This document shows, in pieces, positions 27,284 to 35,974 of a stretch of DNA of 64,000 bases; the first letter of the stretch is position 1; the number at the start of each line of letters is the position of its first letter. The stretch is from Syntrophomonas palmitatica JCM 14374 (GTDB lineage Bacteria; Bacillota; Syntrophomonadia; Syntrophomonadales; Syntrophomonadaceae). The translations under genes and the position numbers were made by a program. The stretch spans positions 1 through 64,000 of the forward strand of contig NZ_BBCE01000018.1 in the NCBI RefSeq assembly GCF_001311885.1, given 5' to 3'. The notes under the pieces are model-generated. The model did not search any database, was not told where the DNA came from, and was given only the letters and a program-made list of their open reading frames with translations.

Positions 27284-28410
27284 CTGAAGCCTCCACAGTC
27301 GCTGCAATTCCTTATTTGTACCTTTTGTTCCTCATGGATATAATCGGTATCATAGAAAATGCTGCGGTGATTTTGGAAGAACTCTCCTCCCTTTTGCCGG
27401 TTGGCGGCGATAAAATCCTCCCGGCGGCGGAAAATTTCTAGCTGCCGGTCCGCTATCTTCTGGATATATTCCAGATTGGAAGAGGACTCTTTAAAACGTT
27501 CCGGTTTATAATCCGGTTCCCGCAGACGGCTGAAATCAAGCCCAGCCATAGCCATAATCAAGCCCATGTTCACATAGGGCAAGGCCGTTTCCACCGAATA
27601 GCCCCCCTCTAAAACTGCTATATCGGGTGCCAGCCTGGCATTCAGCTTCGCATAACCCTGAGCGCTGAAGGCCATATCAGCTAAAGGGTCGCTGTAGTGA
27701 TTATCCTGGCCGGCTGAATTGACTATTATATCAGGTTTGAATTCTTCCAGGAGCGGCATAATCAGCTGATCCAGGGCATAGAGGATACCAGTATCGGTAG
27801 TGCGCGGCTTGAGGGGCATATTAATGGTGGTTCCGAAGGCCAACGGTCCTCCCAGTTCATCTATGAAACCGCTGCCGGGATAGAGGGTACGTCCATCCTG
27901 GTGGAAAGATATAAACAGCACATCGGGATCATCCCAGAATATTTCCTGCGTACCATCACCATGGTGAACATCGGTATCAACAATGGCAATCTTTTTCAAT
28001 CCGTATTTTTGGCGCAGGTACTCGACCATTATGGCTTCGTTGTTGATATTGCAAAAGCCGCGGTTGCCATGGCTTACGGTCATGGAATGGTGTCCCGGGG
28101 GACGCACTATAGCAAAACCATTGCGAACTTCTCCCCGCATCACGGCATCAGCGATGCGCAAAGCAGAGCCCGCCGATATCAGGTGAGCCTCAGTTATCTG
28201 CGCGTCTACATCAGGAACGCAGAAATGAACCCGGGCAATATCTTTATGACTGGCAATTCCCGGTTCATATTCCCTGATTTGCGGCAAATCCATGATGCCT
28301 TCCTCAAATATCTGGTCTCTGGTATATAATAGACGTTCTTCCCTTTCAGGATGAGTCGGGGTAATAGCCCAGTCAAAAGCCGGAAAAAATAGAATACCGG
28401 TCGGCTTCAT
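27280..28410 (-). CDS. Histone deacetylase / AcuC-family amidohydrolase
   Basis: The 376-residue protein has all core features of the zinc-dependent deacetylase fold: IVRPPGHHSM (His-His), VDTDVHHGDGTQEIF (Zn ligands and charge relay), SFHQDGRTLYPGSG, NSAGQDNH and LEGGYS (active-site region). It removes acyl groups from lysine, polyamine or similar amides; the substrate is not evident. Its start overlaps the hydantoinase-like gene by four bases, so the two are coupled. It is inserted, with that gene, between mutS and mutL. Confidence 0.88.
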   Translation of the reverse strand: MKPTGILFFPAFDWAITPTHPEREERLLYTRDQIFEEGIMDLPQIREYEPGIASHKDIARVHFCVPDVDAQITEAHLISAGSALRIADAVMRGEVRNGFAIVRPPGHHSMTVSHGNRGFCNINNEAIMVEYLRQKYGLKKIAIVDTDVHHGDGTQEIFWDDPDVLFISFHQDGRTLYPGSGFIDELGGPLAFGTTINMPLKPRTTDTGILYALDQLIMPLLEEFKPDIIVNSAGQDNHYSDPLADMAFSAQGYAKLNARLAPDIAVLEGGYSVETALPYVNMGLIMAMAGLDFSRLREPDYKPERFKESSSNLEYIQKIADRQLEIFRRREDFIAANRQKGGEFFQNHRSIFYDTDYIHEEQKVQIRNCSDCGGFR

Positions 28411-30089
28411 ATTTCAACCCCCTTAAATTCCTCAATAAAACCAGGTGTAACCTGGATGCCAACTTCAAAAAGCTTGCCTGAACTGTTGTAACCCCGGATC
28501 ATATTAAACTGTTCTTCCATAAAGAACTTGTACTGCGAGGTATAATCCTGCATCCCCCTGGCGCGGCCAATTTCCTCCAGCTGCTGCCGGGCCATTTCCT
28601 TGGCGTCCTGCAGCTGAAAATTGCGGTTCAGTTTTAAACCGGTCTTAATTCCACCTGGGTCAATAGCACAAGAATCAGTCTGCGTATCGATATGCAGTTG
28701 TACGCTTAAAGTGGGGCGGACCACACTGGCTCCGAGCGCATTGGCCACATCCGCGTACTGGTGCAAAAAGCAGGGTACATTCATTTCATCTGCCAGCAAC
28801 GGGACTATGGCCCGGGCTGCAGCCCCGATGCCAATCATACGCTGCAGTTCAAATCTGCGGCGGTGTATAACCTCCCATACCTTATAAGCCGGTTCATTTT
28901 CCCATTCCTCAAACATTTCCCGTATAGACTTCAATACTCTTTCCTTGACCTGATTAATAACATCCCGGCAAAGCGCTTCCATATCCTGACCACTGGCTGC
29001 GGCTAGTTCCTGCAAGGCTTTTCGGGAATGTTCTTCATCCCCAATAGCAAGTTGGTTGTAAACATTAAATACATCAGTCACGGTGGGGGTCTGACCGCCA
29101 AAGCAAACCGCCGGTCCCCGCCGGAAACTTTCAAGTTTTACCCCCTGCTCTCCCGCGGTTAACGCGCTGTCCCCGCCCAGAGGAATGGAGCGAACCGCAA
29201 AGGCATTGATCTGGGTATAATGTTCCTCGATGCGCGCTCCTTTTGATGCATAAAGGGGTTCCCCGCCGATAATCAGGGCAATATCTGTGGTGGTTCCTCC
29301 TATATCAAGGACCACCGAGTTATATTCATCCCGGCTCAGAGCCAGAGCACCCATGGTGCTGGCAGCAGGTCCCGAGAAAACCGTTTCACAAGGCATCCTG
29401 CGCGCAACATTCAGAGGAACCGTGCCTCCGTCTGCTTTTAGAACATGCGCCTCACAGAATAACTTTCTGTCTGCCAGAGCTTTTTCTATATCATCCACAA
29501 AACGGTTCCATTCTTTTATAGTCATTGCTGTATAGTAAGTACTGGCCGCCCGACGCGGGAAATTCAGCTTAGCTGATACTTCCGAACTTATGGAAACGAT
29601 AATGTCTGGATATTGCCGGTTAATATAATCACGCACCTGTTTTTCCAGGCTGTCGTTACGGTTAGCAAACTTGGCCGCCACCGCCGCCCGTTTGACCCCG
29701 GAATCAGCAATTTCTCGGCATACGGCTTTTAATTCTCCCGGTTCCAGAGGCTCAATTTCGCGCCCGCGAAAATCTATGGCCCCCTTTAAGTAATAAGTAG
29801 CCGGGGAAATCTGGTAGGCATCATGCGGCAGTCCGTAACCGGGCAATAAAATCAGGGCGGTATCCTCTCCCTGTCCTGTGGCCAGAATATTTGTAACCAG
29901 AGTGGTGCTCAATACTATTCGCTCAATTTCTCCCGGTCCGGCTTTATCAAGCAAATCATCCAGAACCTCTAGCACACAAGCTCTGATATCCTCTTCGCTG
30001 GTGGGCCGTTTACTGGTGGCAGCTATTTTTCCCGCAGAGAACAACACTCCATCGGTATAAGTACCTCCTACATCAATGCCGATTAACAA
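28407..30089 (-). CDS. Hydantoinase/oxoprolinase-family protein (HyuA-like)
   Basis: This 560-residue protein has the ATP-binding N-terminus LIGIDVGGTYTDGVLF, a large N-terminal domain and an ASKIN-like actin-type ATPase core around VVLDIGGTTTDIALI (about residue 275). A TTG at 30089 has GGAGG eight bases upstream and gives MLIGIDVGG; the GTG at 30098 is an alternative. Family members hydrolyse 5-oxoproline, hydantoins or activate acetone carboxylase. Here the usual HyuB partner is absent and it is coupled to an HDAC-type gene, so the substrate is open. Confidence 0.82.
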   Translation of the reverse strand: MLIGIDVGGTYTDGVLFSAGKIAATSKRPTSEEDIRACVLEVLDDLLDKAGPGEIERIVLSTTLVTNILATGQGEDTALILLPGYGLPHDAYQISPATYYLKGAIDFRGREIEPLEPGELKAVCREIADSGVKRAAVAAKFANRNDSLEKQVRDYINRQYPDIIVSISSEVSAKLNFPRRAASTYYTAMTIKEWNRFVDDIEKALADRKLFCEAHVLKADGGTVPLNVARRMPCETVFSGPAASTMGALALSRDEYNSVVLDIGGTTTDIALIIGGEPLYASKGARIEEHYTQINAFAVRSIPLGGDSALTAGEQGVKLESFRRGPAVCFGGQTPTVTDVFNVYNQLAIGDEEHSRKALQELAAASGQDMEALCRDVINQVKERVLKSIREMFEEWENEPAYKVWEVIHRRRFELQRMIGIGAAARAIVPLLADEMNVPCFLHQYADVANALGASVVRPTLSVQLHIDTQTDSCAIDPGGIKTGLKLNRNFQLQDAKEMARQQLEEIGRARGMQDYTSQYKFFMEEQFNMIRGYNSSGKLFEVGIQVTPGFIEEFKGVEI

Positions 30090-30166
30090 CGCTTTCACCT
30101 CCAGTAAATATTCAGTCTTACTTGCGCCACTCCGTTGTTATGCTCCTTAAACCTTACTTTCCACGT

Positions 30167-32725
30167 TCATAAGCTTTCTTTCCAACGATATATCAGGTTC
30201 AGGGCCTCGCGGGGGCTGAGTTTATCAGCATCCAGTTCCCGCAGTTCCAGTATTATATTGTCATCATGACCAAACAGCATGGGCTGAATTAGAGCGGGAA
30301 CGCCTTTTGGGGGTTGGTTTTTCTCTAATTCCTGCAATATGTCCTGTCCGCGTTTGACTACCTCATCGGGGACTCCAGCCAGGGCCGCTACGTGCAGTCC
30401 ATAACTCTTGTCAGCCTTCCCTGGCAAAACCTTCTTTAAAAATACCACCCTTTCACCACTTTCTCTGACGCTTACAGTAAGGTTGTATATTCCCGTATGG
30501 CTTTGCGCCAGGAGGTTAATTCGTGATAATGGGTAGCAAACAACGTTTTGGCTTTAATTTTGTCATGAATATACTCGGCCACCGCCTGAGCGATGCTCAA
30601 GCCATCATAGGTGCTGGTGCCTCTGCCGATCTCATCCAATATTATAAGGCTTTTTCTGCCGGCATTATGCAGTATATTGGCTACTTCCAGCATTTCCACC
30701 ATAAAGGTACTCTGCCCGGCACTGAGGTCGTCAGCTGCTCCGACTCGCGTAAATATCTGATCAACTATCCCCATTTGCACAGATTCTGCCGGTACGAACG
30801 ATCCCATCTGCGCCATGATTACCAGCAAGGCTACCTGGCGCATAAAAGTGCTCTTGCCTCCCATATTGGGACCGGTAATAATGGCAAATTGCCTTTCCTC
30901 AGTATCCATACAGATATCATTGGGAACAAAGCCCGCATCAGACAGGCTCTGTTCGACCACAGGGTGACGTCCGTTTTTTATGACTATACCCTGGCTGTTA
31001 TTCAGCACCGGGCGGTTATAATTATACATATAGGCTCTGTCAGCCAGTGCGTAAAGCACATCCAGGACGGCGATCCTGTGTGCGCTGTCCTGGATGCGCG
31101 TCAGATCCTTAATGAGTTCATTACGCAGCTTGACAAATTCCTGGTATTCCAGGGCAAAAAGCCGGTCTCGCGCTCCCAGGGCTTTTTCCTCATATTCCTT
31201 AAGTTCTTCACAAATAAAGCGTTCGGTGTTAGCCAGGGTTTGTTTGCGGTGGTAATTGTCCGGAACCATATTCAGGTTGGATTTGCTTATTTCAATATAG
31301 TAGCCGAATACCCGGTTAAAGCCTACCTTCAAGTACTTGATGCCGGTTCGTTGTTTTTCCCGGTTTTCGAATTCCAGCAGCCACTGTGAACCCTGCTGGG
31401 AATAGCGGCGCAGCTCGTCAATTTCTTCATGGTAGCCGGTCTTGATGATATTGCCTTCCCGGATATTAATGGATGCATCATCATGATGGCCCGTTCTAAA
31501 AGATTATAAATGTCATCCAGGCGGTCTAAAGCAGATATGTGCTGAAGAATGCTGCTATGGCTTTCAGTTAGAAGGTCGGCCAGATTCTGTACAGCCTGAA
31601 TCGTATTTTTCATGGCTACCAGATCGCGGGGACTGGCCATTTCGGCGCTATGCGCGCGGCTATTCTCTCCAGGTCATTTACTGACGCCAGAAGCTTTTTC
31701 AGTCTTTCACGCAGTTCTATATCTGTTAATATTTCTTCTACTCCATCCTGGCGCAATCTTATTTCTTCCAGGTCCAGCAAAGGCTGTTCAATCCAACGGC
31801 GCAGGGTGCGTTTGCCGGGAGCACTGAGACAGCCATCCAAAATGGCTAACAGTGAACCTTCGCGGCGGTTCTCACGTAGGCTTACCGTAAGTTCCAGGTT
31901 ACGGCGCGTGCTGAAGTCCATTTCCAGGTAATCGCCTTTACTGTATGTACTGATACTGCGCAGGTGGTCAATCCTGGTTTTACATTTGTCCTGCAGAAAT
32001 CGGATAATGACGGCTGCAGCCTGAATACCGGAGGAATAATCCTTTAAGCCAAAGCCTTCCAGAGAGTTTACGCCAAAGTGCTGCAGTAACAAGCGCCGGG
32101 CATTATCAGTGGATATGGGTTCGTGATCTATGGTTATGGTTATATCATCAAGCCAATTTTGATCATCGCCCCCTGATGGCGTCAGGGAACTCCATTCGGG
32201 AACCAAACATTCCGCGGGCGCAAGGCGCTGCAGCTCACTAAGCAGTTTGGGCCAGCCGTCTTTACCGCTGAACTCTGCCACGCGAAATTCACCAGTAGAG
32301 ATATCCGCCCAGGCTAAAGCGCATATGTGGCTTTCTATAACCGCAGCCAGGTAGTTGTTGCGTTTTTCATCCAGCATTATGTCTTCCAGGATGCTGCCCG
32401 GGGTTACAATCCGTATAACCTCCCGTTTTACTACTCCTCGGGCTTCACGCGGATCTTCCACCTGTTCACATATTGCTACCTTATGCCCCTTGGACACCAG
32501 TTTAGCCAGGTAGTTCTCCACAGCGTGATATGGAACACCGCACATAGGAACCTTTTCCTGTCCGCCATCACGTGAGGTGAGTACTATCTCCAGTTCTCTT
32601 GAAGCCTTTATTGCATCCTCAAAGAACATTTCGTAAAAATCGCCCAGGCGAAAAAAAAGAATGGCATCCTGGTACTGGTTTTTTATCTGCAGGTATTGTT
32701 CAATCATCGGGGTATACCCGCTCAT
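30167..32725 (-). CDS. mutS: DNA mismatch repair protein MutS (three frameshifts as sequenced)
   Basis: MutS recognises mismatches and loops. ATG 32725 with GGAGG seven bases upstream gives MSGYTPMIEQYLQIK. The mismatch-binding Phe motif is FFRLGDFYEMFFEDA. The C-terminal ATPase has ITGPNMGGKSTFMRQVALLVIMAQMGSFVPAE and ILDEIGRGTSTYDGLSIAQAV, then ATHYHELT. Three one-base deletions break the frame near 31646, 31483 and 30482. Restoring G, G and C gives AEMASPRDL, AIMDDASINIREGN and YTTLTVSVRESGERVVF, and a 853-residue product, the normal length. A spontaneous mutS loss is possible in principle, but the shared error pattern favours sequencing. Confidence 0.9.
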
Positions 32726-32792
32726 CCCTGATCCTCCAAAAAGAAAGACTTGTCCTGACGGCAAGCCTATCTCGTTTCAATCTGTCTTTTAA

Positions 32793-33167
32793 TTACATAC
32801 ACATGCCGTCACAATCGCAATCGTCCCCGCAGCCGCCAGACAAGGCATGATTAACAGCATGAAAAACAGCCCGCAAGAGGTCATTAAACTGTTCTTGCAC
32901 TTGAATTAATTCATTGATAAGCGGATTCATATTTAACAGGTTTTCAAAATCCTCTAATTGGTCCTCTTCATCCCGGCTTACGGGCAGACCGTCTTCTATT
33001 TTGTGTTCAATCTTGGTTTTCATATCCTCATATTTAATTATGAGTTGATAGGATTCAACGTCTTGGAGCAGCCGCGCCTGGACATCCCTTAATTCCTCTG
33101 CAGGCTCGGACTCGGCGATGGCATTACCCAATTCTGTCGCCATGCGAATAATCTCTTCTATGTGCAA
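32793..33167 (-). CDS. ymcA: YlbF/YmcA-family protein with Cys-rich tail
   Basis: This 124-residue helical protein resembles the YlbF/YmcA (Ric) family that, with YaaT, binds Fe-S clusters and controls RNA maturation, competence and sporulation phosphorelay in Bacillus. The family features are ATELGNAIAES, VQARLLQDVESYQ and LINELIQVQEQFNDLLR. The last 14 residues are GGCGDDCDCDGMCM with four cysteines. It lies between miaB and mutS, the place of ymcA in many Firmicutes. Assignment to YmcA rather than YlbF is from that synteny. Confidence 0.75.
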   Translation of the reverse strand: MHIEEIIRMATELGNAIAESEPAEELRDVQARLLQDVESYQLIIKYEDMKTKIEHKIEDGLPVSRDEEDQLEDFENLLNMNPLINELIQVQEQFNDLLRAVFHAVNHALSGGCGDDCDCDGMCM

Positions 33168-33303
33168 ATGCTTCTCCTCCTTTAAATACTAATTAGACGC
33201 AGACTTTCTATGACTTACGCTGAAAATGATGTTCCGATTAATAGGATATATAACACTGTAACCAATCTGCAAAAACCTTTCTCAATCCGCGTGAAATCAT
33301 TCC

Positions 33304-34652
33304 TTATTCCTCAACTAATTCTCCGAATAATGAAAATGTAGTTGCTTTCGTTATTTTAACATTAATCTGCCGCCCAATTAAATATTCTGGACCAGAAAAG
33401 ATTACGATGTGATTGCTGCGTGTGCGCCCGGTAAGTTTGGCAAGATTAGTTTTACTATGCCCCTCCACCAGCACTTCATATGCCATCCCTTCCATAGCAT
33501 GGTTAATCTGGTCGGCGATAGCATATTGCACGTCATTAAGGTGTTTCAATCGGCGCCTTTTCTCCTCTAAAGGAACCTGGTCGGGCAAATTCGCCGCCCT
33601 GGTGCCGGAGCGTATTGAGTACATAAAGGTAAACGCCGCTTCAAACCGCACCTTTTCCACCATATCAATCGTGTCTTCAAAGTCCCGGGAGGTTTCACCC
33701 GGGAAACCCACTATCAAATCGCTGGTTATAGCTGCTCCGGGTATCTCGCTCCTGACCTTTCCTGCCAGTTCGAGATAGTGTTCACGAGAGTATTTACGGT
33801 TCATGCGGCGCAGGACCTCGTTACTCCCGGCCTGCAACGGCATGTGTATATGTTCGCATACCTTACGGTTAGCAGCTATACACTGAATTAGTTTGTCACT
33901 CACATCCTTGGGATGAGAGGTAGTAAAACGGATGCGGTCAATGCCTTCAACTTCACTGGCGAGATTTAAAAGATCCGCAAAATCCACATTATGTTCCAGG
34001 CCTTGGCCATATGAATTAACATTCTGACCCAGAAGGGTTACTTCTTTGTACCCTTGAGACGCAATTTGGCGCAGTTCAGTGATAATATCCGCTGGTTCCC
34101 GGCTTCTCTCGCGTCCCCTGGTATATGGAACTATGCAATAACTGCAAAAATTATCGCAGCCATACATTATATTAACGAAGGCGCTGATCCCCTGATGGCG
34201 GCGCACAGGCTGCCCTTCAACAATCTCTCTCATGTCCTCGGTTATTCTATAAACGGGGCCGCCGCTTTCCACAGCTTCGTCTATCAACCAGGGCAATTCA
34301 TGTAAATTATGCGTGCCGAAAACGATGTCAACCCCGCTTTTACGAAGCTTTTGTCTTACTTCCGGCAGCTGAGCCATGCAACCCCCCAAGCTACTAACAA
34401 ATCCGGTTTGCGCCTTTTTAAACCTGCTACTTCTCCCAGTTTCCCATATACCTTATTTTCAGCCGAATGCCTCACACTGCAGGTATTAAAAACGATGAGA
34501 TCAGATTCTTCAAGAGATGGACTCTCCGTATAACCCATAGCATCCAATAATCCGGCCATGGTTTCCGAATCCCTTACATTCATCTGACAGCCATAGGTTA
34601 GAATGTAATATTTCTTCCCTTGGCCAATATTCGCAGGGTTTTTAATATTCAT
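33304..34652 (-). CDS. miaB: tRNA-2-methylthio-N6-dimethylallyladenosine synthase (frameshifted as sequenced)
   Basis: MiaB is a radical SAM methylthiotransferase acting on adenosine 37 of tRNA. ATG 34652 gives MNIKNPANIGQGKKYYILTYGCQMN. The auxiliary cluster Cys are CQMN, FNTCSVR and later GGCMAQ; the radical SAM motif is CDNFCSYCIVPYTRG. A TRAM domain forms the end. One G is missing from a run of seven near 34385, and restoring it gives AWGGCMAQLPEVR and 449 residues, the usual length. It is the first gene of the miaB-ymcA-mutS-mutL block. Confidence 0.92.
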
Positions 34653-34739
34653 TATATGACATGCTCCATTCTCATATGGAAATACCAAATCCAATCACTT
34701 ATTTTATAGCTTACTAAATATATACTGTCTAATACAAAC

Positions 34740-34763
34740 GAAAAGCGGATATATAATCCGCTT
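34740..34763 (-). terminator. Weak intrinsic terminator after the Sec-candidate gene
   Basis: On the minus strand AAGCGGAT and ATCCGCTT form an 8-bp stem with a short loop, followed by TTCGTTTG. It lies about 30 bases beyond the gene's stop. Confidence 0.45.
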
Positions 34764-34794
34764 CACGTAAAACATTTTTATTTTATTACTGTAC

Positions 34795-35142
34795 TTATTG
34801 TTTTAAAAGCTCTTCAATACTGCTCTTTAATTCTGGAACCATTATTCCGCCCGCAAATTTTGGCTCACCGTTTATCACGGTTATGGGGAATGGATAACCC
34901 ATTTGTAAAACCTTATTTACCAAGGGGTAATTAACCAATCCTTCCTTATCCGCATCAATATACTTCAGGCTAACCTGATCGCCGAAGCTTTCTTTCAGGT
35001 CTTCCGATACTTTTTCCACTATGCCCTGGTATTCTTCATAAGGATTTGTGCCGCAGCTTCCCGCTGAGCCGCATGAGCTTCACCCGCCGCCGGACATATT
35101 AGTACCGTTTAGGATCTCCACAAGTATGGTTTCATTTGACAT
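34795..35142 (-). CDS. Thioredoxin-like protein with in-frame UGA: candidate selenoprotein
   Basis: From ATG 35142, with AGGAGG seven bases upstream, codon 21 is TGA (35080-35082), and the same frame continues for 94 more codons to TAA. The rest (VEKVSEDLKESFGDQV, LVNYPLVNKVLQMGYPFP, PKFAGGIMVPEL) is closely similar to the paralogue at 35445-35786, which has Cys at the UGA position. The motif would be GGG-U-S-S-C, a UxxC redox pair. Seventeen bases after UGA a 4-bp stem CAGC/GCTG carries loop GGGAA, fitting the loose rules for a bacterial SECIS. A TGC-to-TGA base error is the alternative, although errors elsewhere here are deletions. Length read through is 115 residues. Confidence 0.6.
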
Positions 35143-35374
35143 GTCTATGCCTCCTTAAAAACAATATAAATAATTTCCCCGGTTACATGGATAATAACAG
35201 CTATAATAGGGAGAATCAATGATATTCTAACCTAAAACCGCGAGAAAAATACGGTTTTATCGGCATTTGCAAACACTTCCCTCTGAACACATCCTCCTCA
35301 AAGCCTGTGTTTACCGGACATAGCCGAAACAATCTATAACCTAAGGATATGCAATAATATAGCTATTTTTATAC

Positions 35375-35421
35375 ATAAAAAGACGGTTCCCGCCAGCCTG
35401 TATTAAGGTTGGAACCGTCTT
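35375..35421 (-). terminator. Intrinsic terminator after the Cys paralogue
   Basis: AAGACGGTT and AACCGTCTT, with an inner CCAGCCT/AGGTTGG pair, form a long stem. On the minus strand a TTTTTATG run follows. It ends the transcript of the gene at 35445-35786. The 35160-35445 interval holds only this terminator and the upstream region of the Sec candidate. Confidence 0.8.
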
Positions 35422-35444
35422 CGTTTTTCCTAATATTGCTGTAA

Positions 35445-35786
35445 TTATTGTTGTTTCAGAATTCCCTCGATACTGCTTACTAATTCGGGCACCATGATTC
35501 CTCCGGCAAATTTGGGTTCTCCATCGATGACTGTAATTGGATAGGGATAACCCATCTGCAGAACCTTGCTTACCAGCGGGTAATTACCCAATCCTTCCTG
35601 ATCAGCATTGATATACTGTATCGTCACCTGTTCACCGAATTTTTCTTTCAAATCCTCAGATACCTTTTCCACTACTGCCTCGTACTCTTCGTAGGGATTG
35701 GTCCCGCAGCTTCCAGCCGATGGGCAGCAGCTGCACCCTCCCCCCGAGGCATTCGTTCCATTAAGTATTTCAATTTTTACTTTCAC
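35445..35786 (-). CDS. Thioredoxin-like small protein with CxCC motif, Cys paralogue
   Basis: GTG 35786 has AGGAGG seven bases upstream and starts VKVKIEILNGTN; the earlier in-frame ATG at 35846 has no site. The product has GGGCSCCPSAGSCG followed by a long thioredoxin-like alpha-beta part ending MVPELVSSIEGIL. The C-terminal VIDGEPKFAGGIMVP is like the cis-Pro region of DUF1462/YuzD-type proteins, a relation I infer only. It is a tandem duplicate of the Sec candidate downstream. Likely a thiol-disulfide or metal-handling protein. Confidence 0.65.
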   Translation of the reverse strand: MKVKIEILNGTNASGGGCSCCPSAGSCGTNPYEEYEAVVEKVSEDLKEKFGEQVTIQYINADQEGLGNYPLVSKVLQMGYPYPITVIDGEPKFAGGIMVPELVSSIEGILKQQ

Positions 35787-35935
35787 AAATAAACCTCCTA
35801 TCCGAACCTTTATATGGATAATATCAGTTATACTAAGTATAATCAAATATTATTTATTTAAAAATAGACGTACATAATTTTGAAATTATAAATATAATTC
35901 TGCCATACTAACCCTATCAATCAACTGAGGAGGAT

Positions 35936-35974
35936 ATGGTGGGAGCGTTTATACTTCTTGCCGCATATTTATGA
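35936..35974 (+). CDS. Possible 12-codon leader minigene before the hexokinase gene
   Basis: AGGAGG is followed after a few bases by ATG GTG GGA GCG TTT and nine further codons, and the TGA overlaps the hexokinase ATG as ATGA. The encoded peptide is MVGAFILLAAYL. The hexokinase itself has no ribosome site of its own, so translation may be coupled through this minigene. Alternatively one base is missing and the peptide is the real N-terminus. Confidence 0.35.
   Translation: MVGAFILLAAYL

Noticed and set aside
35445-35786. Second selenoprotein
   Set aside because: The aligned codon is TGC, so this copy uses Cys.
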